From positions 1 through 13,227 of the forward strand of contig CAKOLH010000024.1 of the NCBI GenBank assembly GCA_934096105.1: a stretch of DNA of 13,227 bases, in the 5' to 3' direction. Shown piece after piece: positions 1 to 6,245 of this stretch. The position numbers and the translations under genes were made by a program. Positions within the stretch are counted from its first letter, which is position 1. Every line of letters starts with the position of its first letter. The notes beneath the pieces were generated by a model, which did not search any database, was not told the DNA's origin, and saw only the letters and a list, made by a program, of their open reading frames with translations. The stretch comes from an uncultured Bacilli bacterium (lineage in GTDB: Bacteria; Bacillota_I; Bacilli_A; RF39; UBA660).

Positions 1-34
1 ATATTCATATTCTATAATTATATTATGTATTATC

Positions 35-140
35 TATGTCTCTATACTTCTCTTATATATAATAGATGCGTATAGCATATTCATTTAAGACTTTTATTAT
101 AAGGCTTAAATGAACACTCTAAGACTACTGGCTTGGAGTG
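35..140 (+). ncRNA. Structured RNA element, copy D (plus strand)
   Basis: This is one of four copies of a structured element in the window and the only one on the plus strand. Seen in order: a weak hexamer TATGTC (35-40), 17 nt, the TATAAT of the shared box CTTATATATAATAG (52-65), a mini-hairpin ATGC-GTATA-GCAT (66-78), one A (79), a 10-bp hairpin (80-89 with 105-114), and directly after it a 9-bp hairpin (115-123 with 132-140, one U-G pair). Both larger stems hold the motif AAG-A-C...G-G-CTT, a single A/G mismatch closed by a C-G pair. A terminator-like hairpin follows at 151-174, so this copy could be a complete small RNA gene. No gene is visible upstream because the window starts here. The family is not one I recognise. 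The structure is strongly supported by comparison with the other copies; the function is unknown. Confidence 0.8.
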
Positions 141-150
141 AACACAATAA

Positions 151-180
151 AAAGAGTTATCTTTCAAACTCTTTATTTAA
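151..180. terminator. Bidirectional intrinsic terminator
   Basis: A perfect 8-bp stem, AAAGAGTT (151-158) and AACTCTTT (167-174), encloses an 8-nt loop. On the plus strand it is followed by ATTTAA and would end an RNA made from element D. On the minus strand it is followed by a run of five T (CTCTTTTTATTG) and would end the operon of the membrane-anchored gene to its right. The stem includes two bases of that gene's stop codon, so the two convergent transcripts share one terminator. Confidence 0.75.
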
Positions 181-673
181 CCATAAGATATATAATTACT
201 CCTACTAGAATAGTAAGAACTATACCTACTCCTATTAAAATCTTACTATTTAAGAAACCATTCTTATTCATACTATTTAATAAATTAATCTTAAACATAT
301 CCCTCTCAGCATGAGACTTAGATACCATTACACCCTTATAAGCAGTTAGTTCTTTTTGATGACCTTCACTTAATATATCTGGGGATAAATCATTTAACAT
401 AACTAACTTCTGTGCTTCATAGACAGTATAATGAAGTTTAATATCACCATGTACTTTAGAAAATAAATGATCAGTAGGAAGTTTATATTCATACTTAACA
501 AAATTATCTGTACTATTCCTAGATACTACTTCACCAGGAAAAGTTCCATCTCTTAATGCTGGTACACAATCAAATATTAGTTTCTTAAAAGCAATCATAT
601 TATATTTCTTTAATGATTTCTCTTTCTTTTTAAATTCATTTTCATTTAAATATTCTACTACATAAGAATGCAT
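173..673 (-). CDS. Hypothetical tail-anchored membrane protein
   Basis: The 166-residue protein is not recognised. Residues 1 to about 140 are soluble and rich in lysine and charged residues, with FPGEVVSR near residue 46. One hydrophobic segment at the extreme C-terminus (ILIGVGIVLTILVGVIIYLM) is preceded by asparagine and lysine, so the protein is probably held in the membrane by its tail with the bulk in the cytoplasm. There is no signal peptide. The ATG at 673 is preferred because AGGTGAT lies just upstream of it; an in-frame GTG three codons earlier lies inside that ribosome binding site. It is the last gene of a run with the 159-residue gene upstream (23-nt gap) and ends in a shared terminator. 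Confidence 0.75.
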   Translation of the reverse strand: MHSYVVEYLNENEFKKKEKSLKKYNMIAFKKLIFDCVPALRDGTFPGEVVSRNSTDNFVKYEYKLPTDHLFSKVHGDIKLHYTVYEAQKLVMLNDLSPDILSEGHQKELTAYKGVMVSKSHAERDMFKINLLNSMNKNGFLNSKILIGVGIVLTILVGVIIYLMVK

Positions 674-696
674 ATCTATCACCTAAATTAATTTTA

Positions 697-1176
697 CTAC
701 ATTTTTTTCTTTTTGTCATTAGTTTTTATAAGAGTTTTATGTTCTTTTGCTCTTTTTGAGTAATTAGATAATAATTCTAACTCATTATTTATAATATCAG
801 TAATTAATATATTATTTATATCAAGAATATTTCTACTAGGTATATTTATTCTAAATCCTATTCTATTTGAATAAGATAATTCAATATTTATATTATCTTT
901 TACTATTCTATTATAATACTTAGTAATTTTATTATTCTTAATTTCTAATATTGATACTACATCATCATTATCTACGATAGTTATCTTTAAGTCTTTAATA
1001 TTACTAGAGGTACCCTCTATTAAGTTAAGTATATCAAATATAGATAATTCTGTTTCATTTGAATACTTATTATCTAATTCCCTACTAATTATATTATTAT
1101 CTAAATCATTACCAGTGTATCTAACCATAAGAAAATAATTATTTGAATATAAATATGTTTTTATAATTTCATTCAT
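697..1176 (-). CDS. Hypothetical protein, asparagine/isoleucine-rich
   Basis: The 159-residue protein is not recognised. It is rich in Asn, Ile and Asp, with short alternating hydrophobic stretches that suggest a small beta-rich fold, and it ends in a basic tail (KKKK near the C-terminus). No signal peptide or membrane segment is visible. The ribosome binding site is weak (TTAGGT about 12 nt before ATG). It lies between structured element C upstream and the tail-anchored gene downstream, probably in the same transcript as the latter. Asn enrichment partly reflects the AT-rich genome, so composition says little about function. Confidence 0.7.
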   Translation of the reverse strand: MNEIIKTYLYSNNYFLMVRYTGNDLDNNIISRELDNKYSNETELSIFDILNLIEGTSSNIKDLKITIVDNDDVVSILEIKNNKITKYYNRIVKDNINIELSYSNRIGFRINIPSRNILDINNILITDIINNELELLSNYSKRAKEHKTLIKTNDKKKKM

Positions 1177-1240
1177 AATACCACTACCTAATATTATTTT
1201 ACTAAATATCTCTTTATTTGTCTATATTATTTATTATGTT

Positions 1241-1338
1241 CACTTAGAGTCTACGGTCTCTAAGTGTTATTTTGAGCCTTAAGTCTCAAAATAATATATC
1301 TACATATCTATCATATATAAGCCATAAATATATACCTA
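1241..1338 (-). ncRNA. Structured RNA element, copy C (minus strand)
   Basis: In the minus-strand sense: hexamer TAGGTA (1338-1333), 17 nt, TATGAT (1315-1310) within CTTATATATGATAG, AG, mini-hairpin ATAT-GTAG-ATAT (1307-1296), one A (1295), a 10-bp hairpin TTATTTTGAG/CTCAAAATAA (1294-1285 with 1276-1267) and a 9-bp hairpin CACTTAGAG/CTCTAAGTG (1266-1258 with 1249-1241). The first stem has the A/G mismatch closed by C-G with tetraloop TTAA; the second has A opposite A. The TAG of the hexamer is the stop codon of the gene at 1336-1722. No terminator follows, so transcription could continue into the next gene. The sequence after the hairpins (GTGAACATAATAAA) is close to that of copy D. Confidence 0.85.
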
Positions 1339-1722
1339 GTTAAAAGCTAGTTCTACATCAATATTCTCATCCATTATAGCAATAGATAAGAATATTACAC
1401 CACTTATTAATACTAAAAAAGAACCAATAAATGAGGCTAAGTGCAAATTCTTTTTTCTATCATTATTTTCATTTTTTAATTTAATATAATCATCATAACT
1501 ACTTTTAGCAAAATAATAATATACTATTACTAATATAGAAAAAATAATTATAAGTAGATTTTGATATTCTCTCTTACTTTGTTCATCATTATATAATAGA
1601 TATTTCTTTTCTCTACTATTAGCATACCAACTAAGAAATATTATACCAATATAAATAACCCATACAAAGTTTTCAATCTTAATATCTTCAAGTTTATCCA
1701 TTCTATCTTTTATATCATTCAT
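1336..1722 (-). CDS. Small integral membrane protein, three TM segments
   Basis: The 128-residue protein is unrecognised. Three hydrophobic segments can be seen: about residues 19-36 (FVWVIYIGIIFLSWYA), 56-71 (LLIIIFSILVIVYYYFA) and 94-116 (ASFIGSFLVLISGVIFLSIAI), with a charged N-terminus (MNDIKDRMDKLED) and a basic, Asn-rich loop between the second and third. It has no visible Shine-Dalgarno sequence; TATAAT lies directly against the ATG. A second possible start is the Met at codon 8. The missing leader may reflect disruption by the repeat copy about 40 nt upstream. The TAG stop codon is also the first three bases of structured element C. Confidence 0.65.
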   Translation of the reverse strand: MNDIKDRMDKLEDIKIENFVWVIYIGIIFLSWYANSREKKYLLYNDEQSKREYQNLLIIIFSILVIVYYYFAKSSYDDYIKLKNENNDRKKNLHLASFIGSFLVLISGVIFLSIAIMDENIDVELAFN

Positions 1723-1758
1723 ATTATATAATATTAAATATTGTAATTTATATAATTA

Positions 1759-1803
1759 AAAGTATATTAAAACTCGAACTAATCAAAATGAAATGTTTGA
1801 GTT
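1759..1803. repeat. Left copy of terminator-like direct repeat (putative islet edge)
   Basis: Positions 1759-1788 are identical to 5286-5315 over 30 bp, starting AAAGTATATTAAAACTCGAA. The rest, to 1803, is a diverged copy of the other hairpin arm (GTTTGAGTT here, GTTCGAGTT there). As a minus-strand terminator this copy has no gene to terminate, because the gene on its right runs on the plus strand. That is what one expects if the terminator of the tRNA-Thr operon was duplicated when the DNA between the two copies was inserted. A generic repeated terminator is the alternative. Confidence 0.7.
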
Positions 1804-1955
1804 ACATTTATTTCATAAGGTTAATTTTATATTTATTACACTATACAATTTACACTCTGTAATGAAAAAATATTCAAAATTTGTCTATTGTAAAAAATAT
1901 AATAACAAAAATATAAAATTATATGATAGAATAATTATAGGAGATGATAAAAATT

Positions 1956-2270
1956 ATGAAGAAAGATAAATGTGATAAAGAATGTATAGGAACTATTAAA
2001 AATATAAAATATGGTAATCATGTTAGATATTTAATAGTTCAATATGAAGTTGATGGAAAATATTATGAATTAAAAGAAAGTGAAATTAATAAACCGTATG
2101 AAAAAATTAAATTAGGATTTATTCCAATTGGATATAAATCTAAACCACTTATAGAAATTAAAAGTGGTAATCCAGTTATGTTGGAGAGCAAAGTAAAAGT
2201 TAAATATTGCTCTTCAGATCCTAGTATAGCATTTTTACCTGACAATGATGCAAAAATTAATTGGGATTAA
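1956..2270 (+). CDS. DUF3592-like small protein
   Basis: This is the only supported plus-strand gene. The product of 104 residues has a GTI..I.YG..V.Y..QYEVDGKYYEL stretch (residues 12-39), then IKLGFIPIGYKSKP (51-64), and a final VKVKYCSSDPSIAFLPDN (80-97). This matches the layout I know from small DUF3592-like proteins of clostridia and bacilli: a beta-strand core, 'VDGK.Y', and a closing 'V.Y.P..P..A...' motif. Biochemical function is unknown. The ATG at 1956 is preferred: AGGAG at 1939-1943 precedes it by 12 nt but abuts the in-frame ATG at 1944, leaving that one no spacing. It lies inside the putative islet, and its Pro codons are mixed (CCA, CCG, CCT). Confidence 0.65.
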   Translation: MKKDKCDKECIGTIKNIKYGNHVRYLIVQYEVDGKYYELKESEINKPYEKIKLGFIPIGYKSKPLIEIKSGNPVMLESKVKVKYCSSDPSIAFLPDNDAKINWD

Positions 2271-2303
2271 AAAGTGTGTTATAGGATTTCAATTTTATTA
2301 GAT

Positions 2304-2324
2304 GAGCAATTGCTCGTTTTTTTT
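2304..2324 (+). terminator. Intrinsic terminator of the plus-strand gene
   Basis: GAGCAATTGCTC is a perfect palindrome that folds as a 4-bp stem with an AATT loop. It is followed by G and eight T. It lies 34 nt after the stop codon of the DUF3592-like gene. The stem is short, but the uninterrupted T run makes termination likely. Confidence 0.7.
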
Positions 2325-2478
2325 ATGTCAAAATCTTTATTATATAAATATTTATTTCTTATTGTTTAGATGCATTATTTGCTATGTCGCGTAAATCAAT
2401 ATTATCATATAATAACTTTCCCTTCTTAAATAACAAAAATGCTAACTATTTTATATCACTAATTCTTTTTTTATTAAA

Positions 2479-4233
2479 TTATTTTTTACTTAAAGATAAA
2501 ACTTTTTGCAATTCTTTTATATCTTCCGCCATTACATTAAAACCGGATTCCAGTATATTACTATTTAATAAATCAATATTAAGTGTTTTTAATAAGTCCA
2601 ATGAATATTGACTACTTCCAGATGATAAAAACTTAATATAATCTTCTTTTGATAATGATTTTTTATTAACTAAAGAATCGACAACTATACTTGCCATTAA
2701 TAATCCTGTAGCATATTTATATGGATAATAACTCCATCTATATAGATGTCCAAGTCTAGTCCATTCAACATTAGCTATTTGATCATAAGTAATATTATCA
2801 CCATAATATTTCTTTAAAATATTATAGTATCTCTCACATAAAATTTTCGATGTTAGTTTAGAATTAGTTCTAACCTTATATAAATAATTTTCAAATTCAG
2901 TATACATTGTTTGTTTAAATACTGATGAAAAGTAATTTTCTATTTCTTTACTTAAATAAAATATTTTTTCTTCTTCGGTAGTAGCATTTTTATACAAGTA
3001 TCTATTTAATAGAATTTCATTTACAATAGAAGCTGTTTCTCCAACAAATATTGTACTATCCTCATATATAAATGGTTGTTGTTTTTTAGATAAATAATAA
3101 TTAACGATATGTCCTATTTCATGAATCATATTTTTCAGGTCAATATATGCACCTCTAAAATTCATAAAAGAGTATGTATGCCAAGAAAAAGTTATTGATT
3201 GATGTTTGTTTTCGTTTAATTCAGCATCTATATGACCATCAAATAATGTTTTTACAACTTCAATATATTCTAACCCCAACGGTTCTAATGCTTTCAAAAT
3301 TATTTCTTTTGCATCTTCTAATGAATACTTGATTTTTAAATTATTATCTAATGACACGCCAAAATCATATAAATGAGGTTTTTCTATTTCAAGCAAATCA
3401 GATTTAATTTTCAAATAGTCTTGAATAAGGCCTAAATTATTATTTACTGATTCAATTAATTTACTTATAATTTCAGGATTAATATTTTCTTCAAACAATA
3501 TTTTTTCTAAAACAGAATTATATTTTTCTAAAATTGAATTTTCTATTCTACAACCATAAATTCTATTTAATAAATTTGCAAAATCATCTTTTTCTTTTTG
3601 GAAAGCATTATTAACAACATAATATGTTTGTTTTCTAGTATCTCTGTCTCTAGATGAAATATATTTTGCAAAATTTGATGATGTTATTTTGATTTCTTGA
3701 CTATCAACATTTATGATTCCAGATTCAATATTTCTAAGTAAATTATTATATATACTTAATTGTTCATTTATGCTATTACAATTTTCTTTTATTTTTTGAC
3801 TTATTTCATCTGACTGTATATGTTCTTCAAGTCTAAATAAATTATGTAGTGATAATTTATAAATTTCTAATTTAGGATTTTCTACAATAAAACTAGAAAC
3901 TTTTTTAAATCCCAAAGCTAATATTTTTCTGTCAACAAATTTTAATATAGTATTTGCATCATTATTAAATGATTCTGCAATTTTTTTCAATCTAATGCAT
4001 TTATTATCATTAACATTTTTATAATACATTAAGGAGCCATAAATTAAAATATTATTACTTTTTTCTTTTATTTCCCATTTTTTATCTAATAAGTTTAATA
4101 GTAAAGTAGAATCCAATTCAACTTCTTCATACTTTTTAATATCTTCTAGTAATTGTTTGACATTATTTATCTCATCATAGAATGATTGATTATTGGTAAA
4201 TATTCCTTGCAGATTCCATTCTAGCTTAGTCAT
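2479..4233 (-). CDS. M3-family zinc metallopeptidase, oligoendopeptidase F-like
   Basis: The 584-residue protein should hydrolyse short peptides in the cytoplasm with a catalytic zinc. The zinc-binding motif HEIGH is at residues 371-375, inside GAYIDLKNMIHEIGHIV, and the third ligand is probably E399 in FVGETAS. The C-terminal substrate-binding stretch HLYRWSYYPYKYATG (496-510) matches the H-x-Y...Y-x-Y-x-x-G signature of this family. Residues 1 to about 200 are the all-helical N-terminal region. Total length is close to the usual 600. The segment between GAY and HEIGH is shorter than in typical PepF and lacks its usual Pro and Asn, so this is a divergent branch. A strong ribosome binding site (GGAGGTG) precedes the ATG. 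No signal peptide is present. It sits in the putative islet next to a KilA-N gene. Confidence 0.9.
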   Translation of the reverse strand: MTKLEWNLQGIFTNNQSFYDEINNVKQLLEDIKKYEEVELDSTLLLNLLDKKWEIKEKSNNILIYGSLMYYKNVNDNKCIRLKKIAESFNNDANTILKFVDRKILALGFKKVSSFIVENPKLEIYKLSLHNLFRLEEHIQSDEISQKIKENCNSINEQLSIYNNLLRNIESGIINVDSQEIKITSSNFAKYISSRDRDTRKQTYYVVNNAFQKEKDDFANLLNRIYGCRIENSILEKYNSVLEKILFEENINPEIISKLIESVNNNLGLIQDYLKIKSDLLEIEKPHLYDFGVSLDNNLKIKYSLEDAKEIILKALEPLGLEYIEVVKTLFDGHIDAELNENKHQSITFSWHTYSFMNFRGAYIDLKNMIHEIGHIVNYYLSKKQQPFIYEDSTIFVGETASIVNEILLNRYLYKNATTEEEKIFYLSKEIENYFSSVFKQTMYTEFENYLYKVRTNSKLTSKILCERYYNILKKYYGDNITYDQIANVEWTRLGHLYRWSYYPYKYATGLLMASIVVDSLVNKKSLSKEDYIKFLSSGSSQYSLDLLKTLNIDLLNSNILESGFNVMAEDIKELQKVLSLSKK

Positions 4234-4365
4234 TATTACACCTCCAAAGATAATTCAATATTATTATATCATATTTCTTTATACTCTGGTTACTTATATA
4301 CTTATCCATTTTCATATGTTAATTGATTATGTCAAATTGCAAATGTGTTTTTAGATTGCCATAAT

Positions 4366-5226
4366 CTATTTAATTTCAATTAAATTTTTATTTAAAGTTT
4401 CCAATTCTTTAATCGTTTTATCATTTTCCAACACTTTCATTTGTCTAATTGCAGAATTGTTTAATTTAATTAATCTTTCTTTTTGAGGAATGTTATCATT
4501 AATTAATTCTGCATTTGTATTTTCTAAATTACACAATATTAATAAGTGTTTTAAATCCGTATAATCTCTAATATTTCCTCTTAAATTTGGATTATTTTCT
4601 TTCCATTCCTTAGCAGTCATTCCAAACAAAGCAACATTTAATACATCTGCTTCTTCTGCATAAATATATTTCTTTTGATTTTCAGTTATTTTTGGAACAA
4701 TATTTTGTTTTATTGAATCAGTATGAATTCTATAATTAGTTTTAGCTAACATTCTATTTGCAGTCCAATCCATTTTATACTGATAAGATTCATTTCTTTT
4801 TAATCTTTCAAATTCTTGTATAACATATAATTTAAATTCTGGAGATAACCAGCTAGCAAATTCCAATGCAATATCACTTCTTGCGTATGTACCACCATTA
4901 TTTCCAGATTTTGAAATAATACCAATCGCATTAGTTTCTTTAATCCATTTTTGTGGCGACATATAAAAACTATTTTTTCCAGCTAAATTTTCAAAGGTCG
5001 TAAATTCGAGACCTTTAAAATTTTCATTATTTAATTTTTCCCATAAACCTAGATAAGCAATAACATCTTTATTTCTCATCCATGTTTGTATCGGTATTTT
5101 GGGTTCTTCTGGATTTGCATATCTTGCTAAATCTGTTAGGGATATAAATTCTTTATTATCTATAGTTATTACTTTAATTCTATTATCATTAACTTCTAAT
5201 TCTGATTTTATTATTTCTTGTTTCAT
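4366..5226 (-). CDS. KilA-N domain protein
   Basis: The KilA-N domain covers about residues 26-143: FISLTDLARYANPEE at the start, then IQTWMRN and YLGLWEKLNN, and a typical end in WIKETNAIGIISKSG, GGTYARSDIALEFASWLSPE and KLYVIQEFERLK. This domain is DNA-binding and common in phages, large DNA viruses and accessory regions of bacterial genomes. Residues 150-286 form a helical C-terminal part with no named fold that I recognise. The ATG at 5226 follows AGGAGG at the right distance; an in-frame TTG at 5244 lies upstream of that ribosome binding site and is rejected. Pro and Thr codons favour CCA/CCC/CCG and ACA here, whereas the operons to the right favour CCT and ACT, which suggests acquired DNA. 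No partner gene shows its role. Confidence 0.88.
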   Translation of the reverse strand: MKQEIIKSELEVNDNRIKVITIDNKEFISLTDLARYANPEEPKIPIQTWMRNKDVIAYLGLWEKLNNENFKGLEFTTFENLAGKNSFYMSPQKWIKETNAIGIISKSGNNGGTYARSDIALEFASWLSPEFKLYVIQEFERLKRNESYQYKMDWTANRMLAKTNYRIHTDSIKQNIVPKITENQKKYIYAEEADVLNVALFGMTAKEWKENNPNLRGNIRDYTDLKHLLILCNLENTNAELINDNIPQKERLIKLNNSAIRQMKVLENDKTIKELETLNKNLIEIK

Positions 5227-5285
5227 TAAAACCTCCTGACACAATTTTAAAATTCGTTTTTTCTATAACTATTTTATCATATTTC

Positions 5286-5334
5286 AAAGTATATTAAAAC
5301 TCGAACTAATCAAAAAAATTGAAAAGTTCGAGTT
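5286..5334. repeat. Right copy of terminator-like direct repeat (putative islet edge)
   Basis: The first 30 bp (5286-5315) are identical to 1759-1788, and similarity continues, with gaps, to the end of the second hairpin arm. This copy is the functional-looking one: it lies just downstream of the tRNA-Thr and folds into an 11-bp stem. With the left copy it brackets about 3.5 kb that holds the KilA-N, M3 peptidase and DUF3592-like genes. No part of the tRNA itself is duplicated at the left edge. Confidence 0.7.
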
Positions 5335-5335
5335 T
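5297..5335 (-). terminator. Intrinsic terminator of the greA-tig-uppP-tRNA unit
   Basis: AAACTCGAACT and AGTTCGAGTTT form a perfect 11-bp stem around a 17-nt loop. In the minus-strand sense the stem is followed by TTTTAATATAC. It begins about 10 nt after the encoded CCA end of tRNA-Thr, so it would end the tRNA-containing transcript before the KilA-N gene. Confidence 0.8.
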
Positions 5336-5345
5336 ATTATTAAAA

Positions 5346-5419
5346 TGGTGCCATAACGGTGAATTGAACACCGATTAAAGCCTTACCATGGCCTCGTAAT
5401 ACCATTATACTATTATGGC
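5346..5419 (-). tRNA. tRNA-Thr(GGU)
   Basis: Read on the minus strand, a full cloverleaf fits. The acceptor stem is GCCATAA/TTATGGC with discriminator A and an encoded CCA. The D arm contains AATGGTAT. The anticodon stem is AGGCC/GGCTT (one G-U pair) and the loop is ATGGTAA, giving anticodon GGT after T33. There is a 4-nt variable region. The T arm is CGGTG-TTCAATT-CACCG. G1-C72, C2-G71 and the anticodon agree with known threonine identity elements. The D stem is weak (three good pairs). The 5' end lies 14 nt after the uppP stop codon, so the tRNA is probably released from the uppP mRNA by processing. Confidence 0.93.
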
Positions 5420-5423
5420 AGAG

Positions 5424-5453
5424 AATTAATATTCTATTTAAAGAATATTAATT
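5424..5453. repeat. AT-rich inverted repeat at the uppP/tRNA junction
   Basis: A perfect 12-bp inverted repeat, AATTAATATTCT and AGAATATTAATT, with a 6-nt spacer spans the last codons and stop codon of uppP and ends 4 nt before the tRNA. It has no T-run in the minus-strand sense, so it is not a normal terminator. A role as a processing or 3'-end stabilising hairpin between mRNA and tRNA is an inference. Such AT repeats also arise by chance in this kind of genome. Confidence 0.5.
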
Positions 5454-6237
5454 TTACTAATACTACTATACCAAGTAATACTCTATAAAAAGCAAATACT
5501 GAAAAGTCGTGCTTCTTAATATAATTAAGTAAGAACTTAATAGCAAGAACACCTGTAGCAAAAGATACTATAATACCTATAATTACTTCTTTAGTTAATG
5601 CTAAATCAGTTACTTTTAATACTGTAGCACCACATATTACTGGTACTGACAATAGAAAAGTAAACTTAGTAATAGCCTCTTTTGATATACCTTGAAGTCT
5701 ACCTGCTAAAATAGTAGTTCCACTTCTTGAAAAACCTGGTATAACTGCGAATGCTTGTGATATACCAACTATTATAGCCTGTTTTAAGGTTATATCTTCA
5801 AATTTAGTTTCTTTCTTGTAATGACGACTAGCCCATTTATCTCCGATAAAGATAAGTAAGCCCATTACTGCAAGGCAAGTGGCAATTATCCATATTTTTC
5901 CTCTTATAACATTTTCAATAACATCATCAAGTAGGAATCCTGCAATAGCAGCTGGAATAGTGGCTACTACTAAATACCAGAACATCTTACCATTAGTACT
6001 TTTCTTTTTAGTACGAACATCTTTGATAGCTCCAACAAATAAATTCCACCAGTCTTTAAAGAATAATACTAGTACAGCCATCATAGTACCAAAGTGAAGA
6101 GCTACATCAAAAGCAAGTCCTGATTCTTCCCATCCAAATAGATAAGGAAAGATTATTAAGTGAGCAGATGATGATATAGGTAAGAATTCCGCAATCCCCT
6201 GAATAATTCCTAATACAATTGCTCTAAATATAGTCAT
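5434..6237 (-). CDS. uppP: Undecaprenyl-diphosphatase UppP (BacA)
   Basis: This integral membrane enzyme converts undecaprenyl pyrophosphate to undecaprenyl phosphate, recycling the lipid carrier for peptidoglycan and other wall polymers; loss or gain affects bacitracin sensitivity. The 267-residue length is typical. The N-terminal motif QGIAEFLPISSSAHL (13-27) carries the (E/Q)xxxE residues Q13 and E17 and the conserved His at 26. The second signature, PGFSRSGTT (167-175), holds the catalytic Arg171. Multiple hydrophobic segments run throughout. AGGAG lies immediately before the ATG and overlaps the tig stop codon (8-nt gap), so translation is probably coupled. The tRNA-Thr follows in the same transcript. 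Confidence 0.97.
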   Translation of the reverse strand: MTIFRAIVLGIIQGIAEFLPISSSAHLIIFPYLFGWEESGLAFDVALHFGTMMAVLVLFFKDWWNLFVGAIKDVRTKKKSTNGKMFWYLVVATIPAAIAGFLLDDVIENVIRGKIWIIATCLAVMGLLIFIGDKWASRHYKKETKFEDITLKQAIIVGISQAFAVIPGFSRSGTTILAGRLQGISKEAITKFTFLLSVPVICGATVLKVTDLALTKEVIIGIIVSFATGVLAIKFLLNYIKKHDFSVFAFYRVLLGIVVLVKLIFFK

Positions 6238-6245
6238 ATTATCTC

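Noticed and set aside
35..140. The structured element as a miniature transposon
   Set aside because: No terminal inverted repeats spanning the whole element and no target-site duplications; sequence varies while pairing is kept, which does not fit recent transposition.
1759..1803. Classical attL made of the tRNA-Thr 3' end
   Set aside because: The tRNA sequence itself is not repeated at the left edge; only the terminator downstream of it is.
2384..2611. Plus-strand open frame overlapping the end of the M3 peptidase gene
   Set aside because: No ribosome binding site, low-complexity composition, and it overlaps a well-supported gene on the other strand.
4321..4345. TTGACA on the minus strand as a promoter for the M3 peptidase gene
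   Set aside because: No acceptable -10 lies 16-18 nt downstream; the TATAAT nearer the gene lacks a matching -35.
5879..6097. Plus-strand open frame inside uppP
   Set aside because: It lies wholly within a gene with clear UppP signatures and has no start signals.
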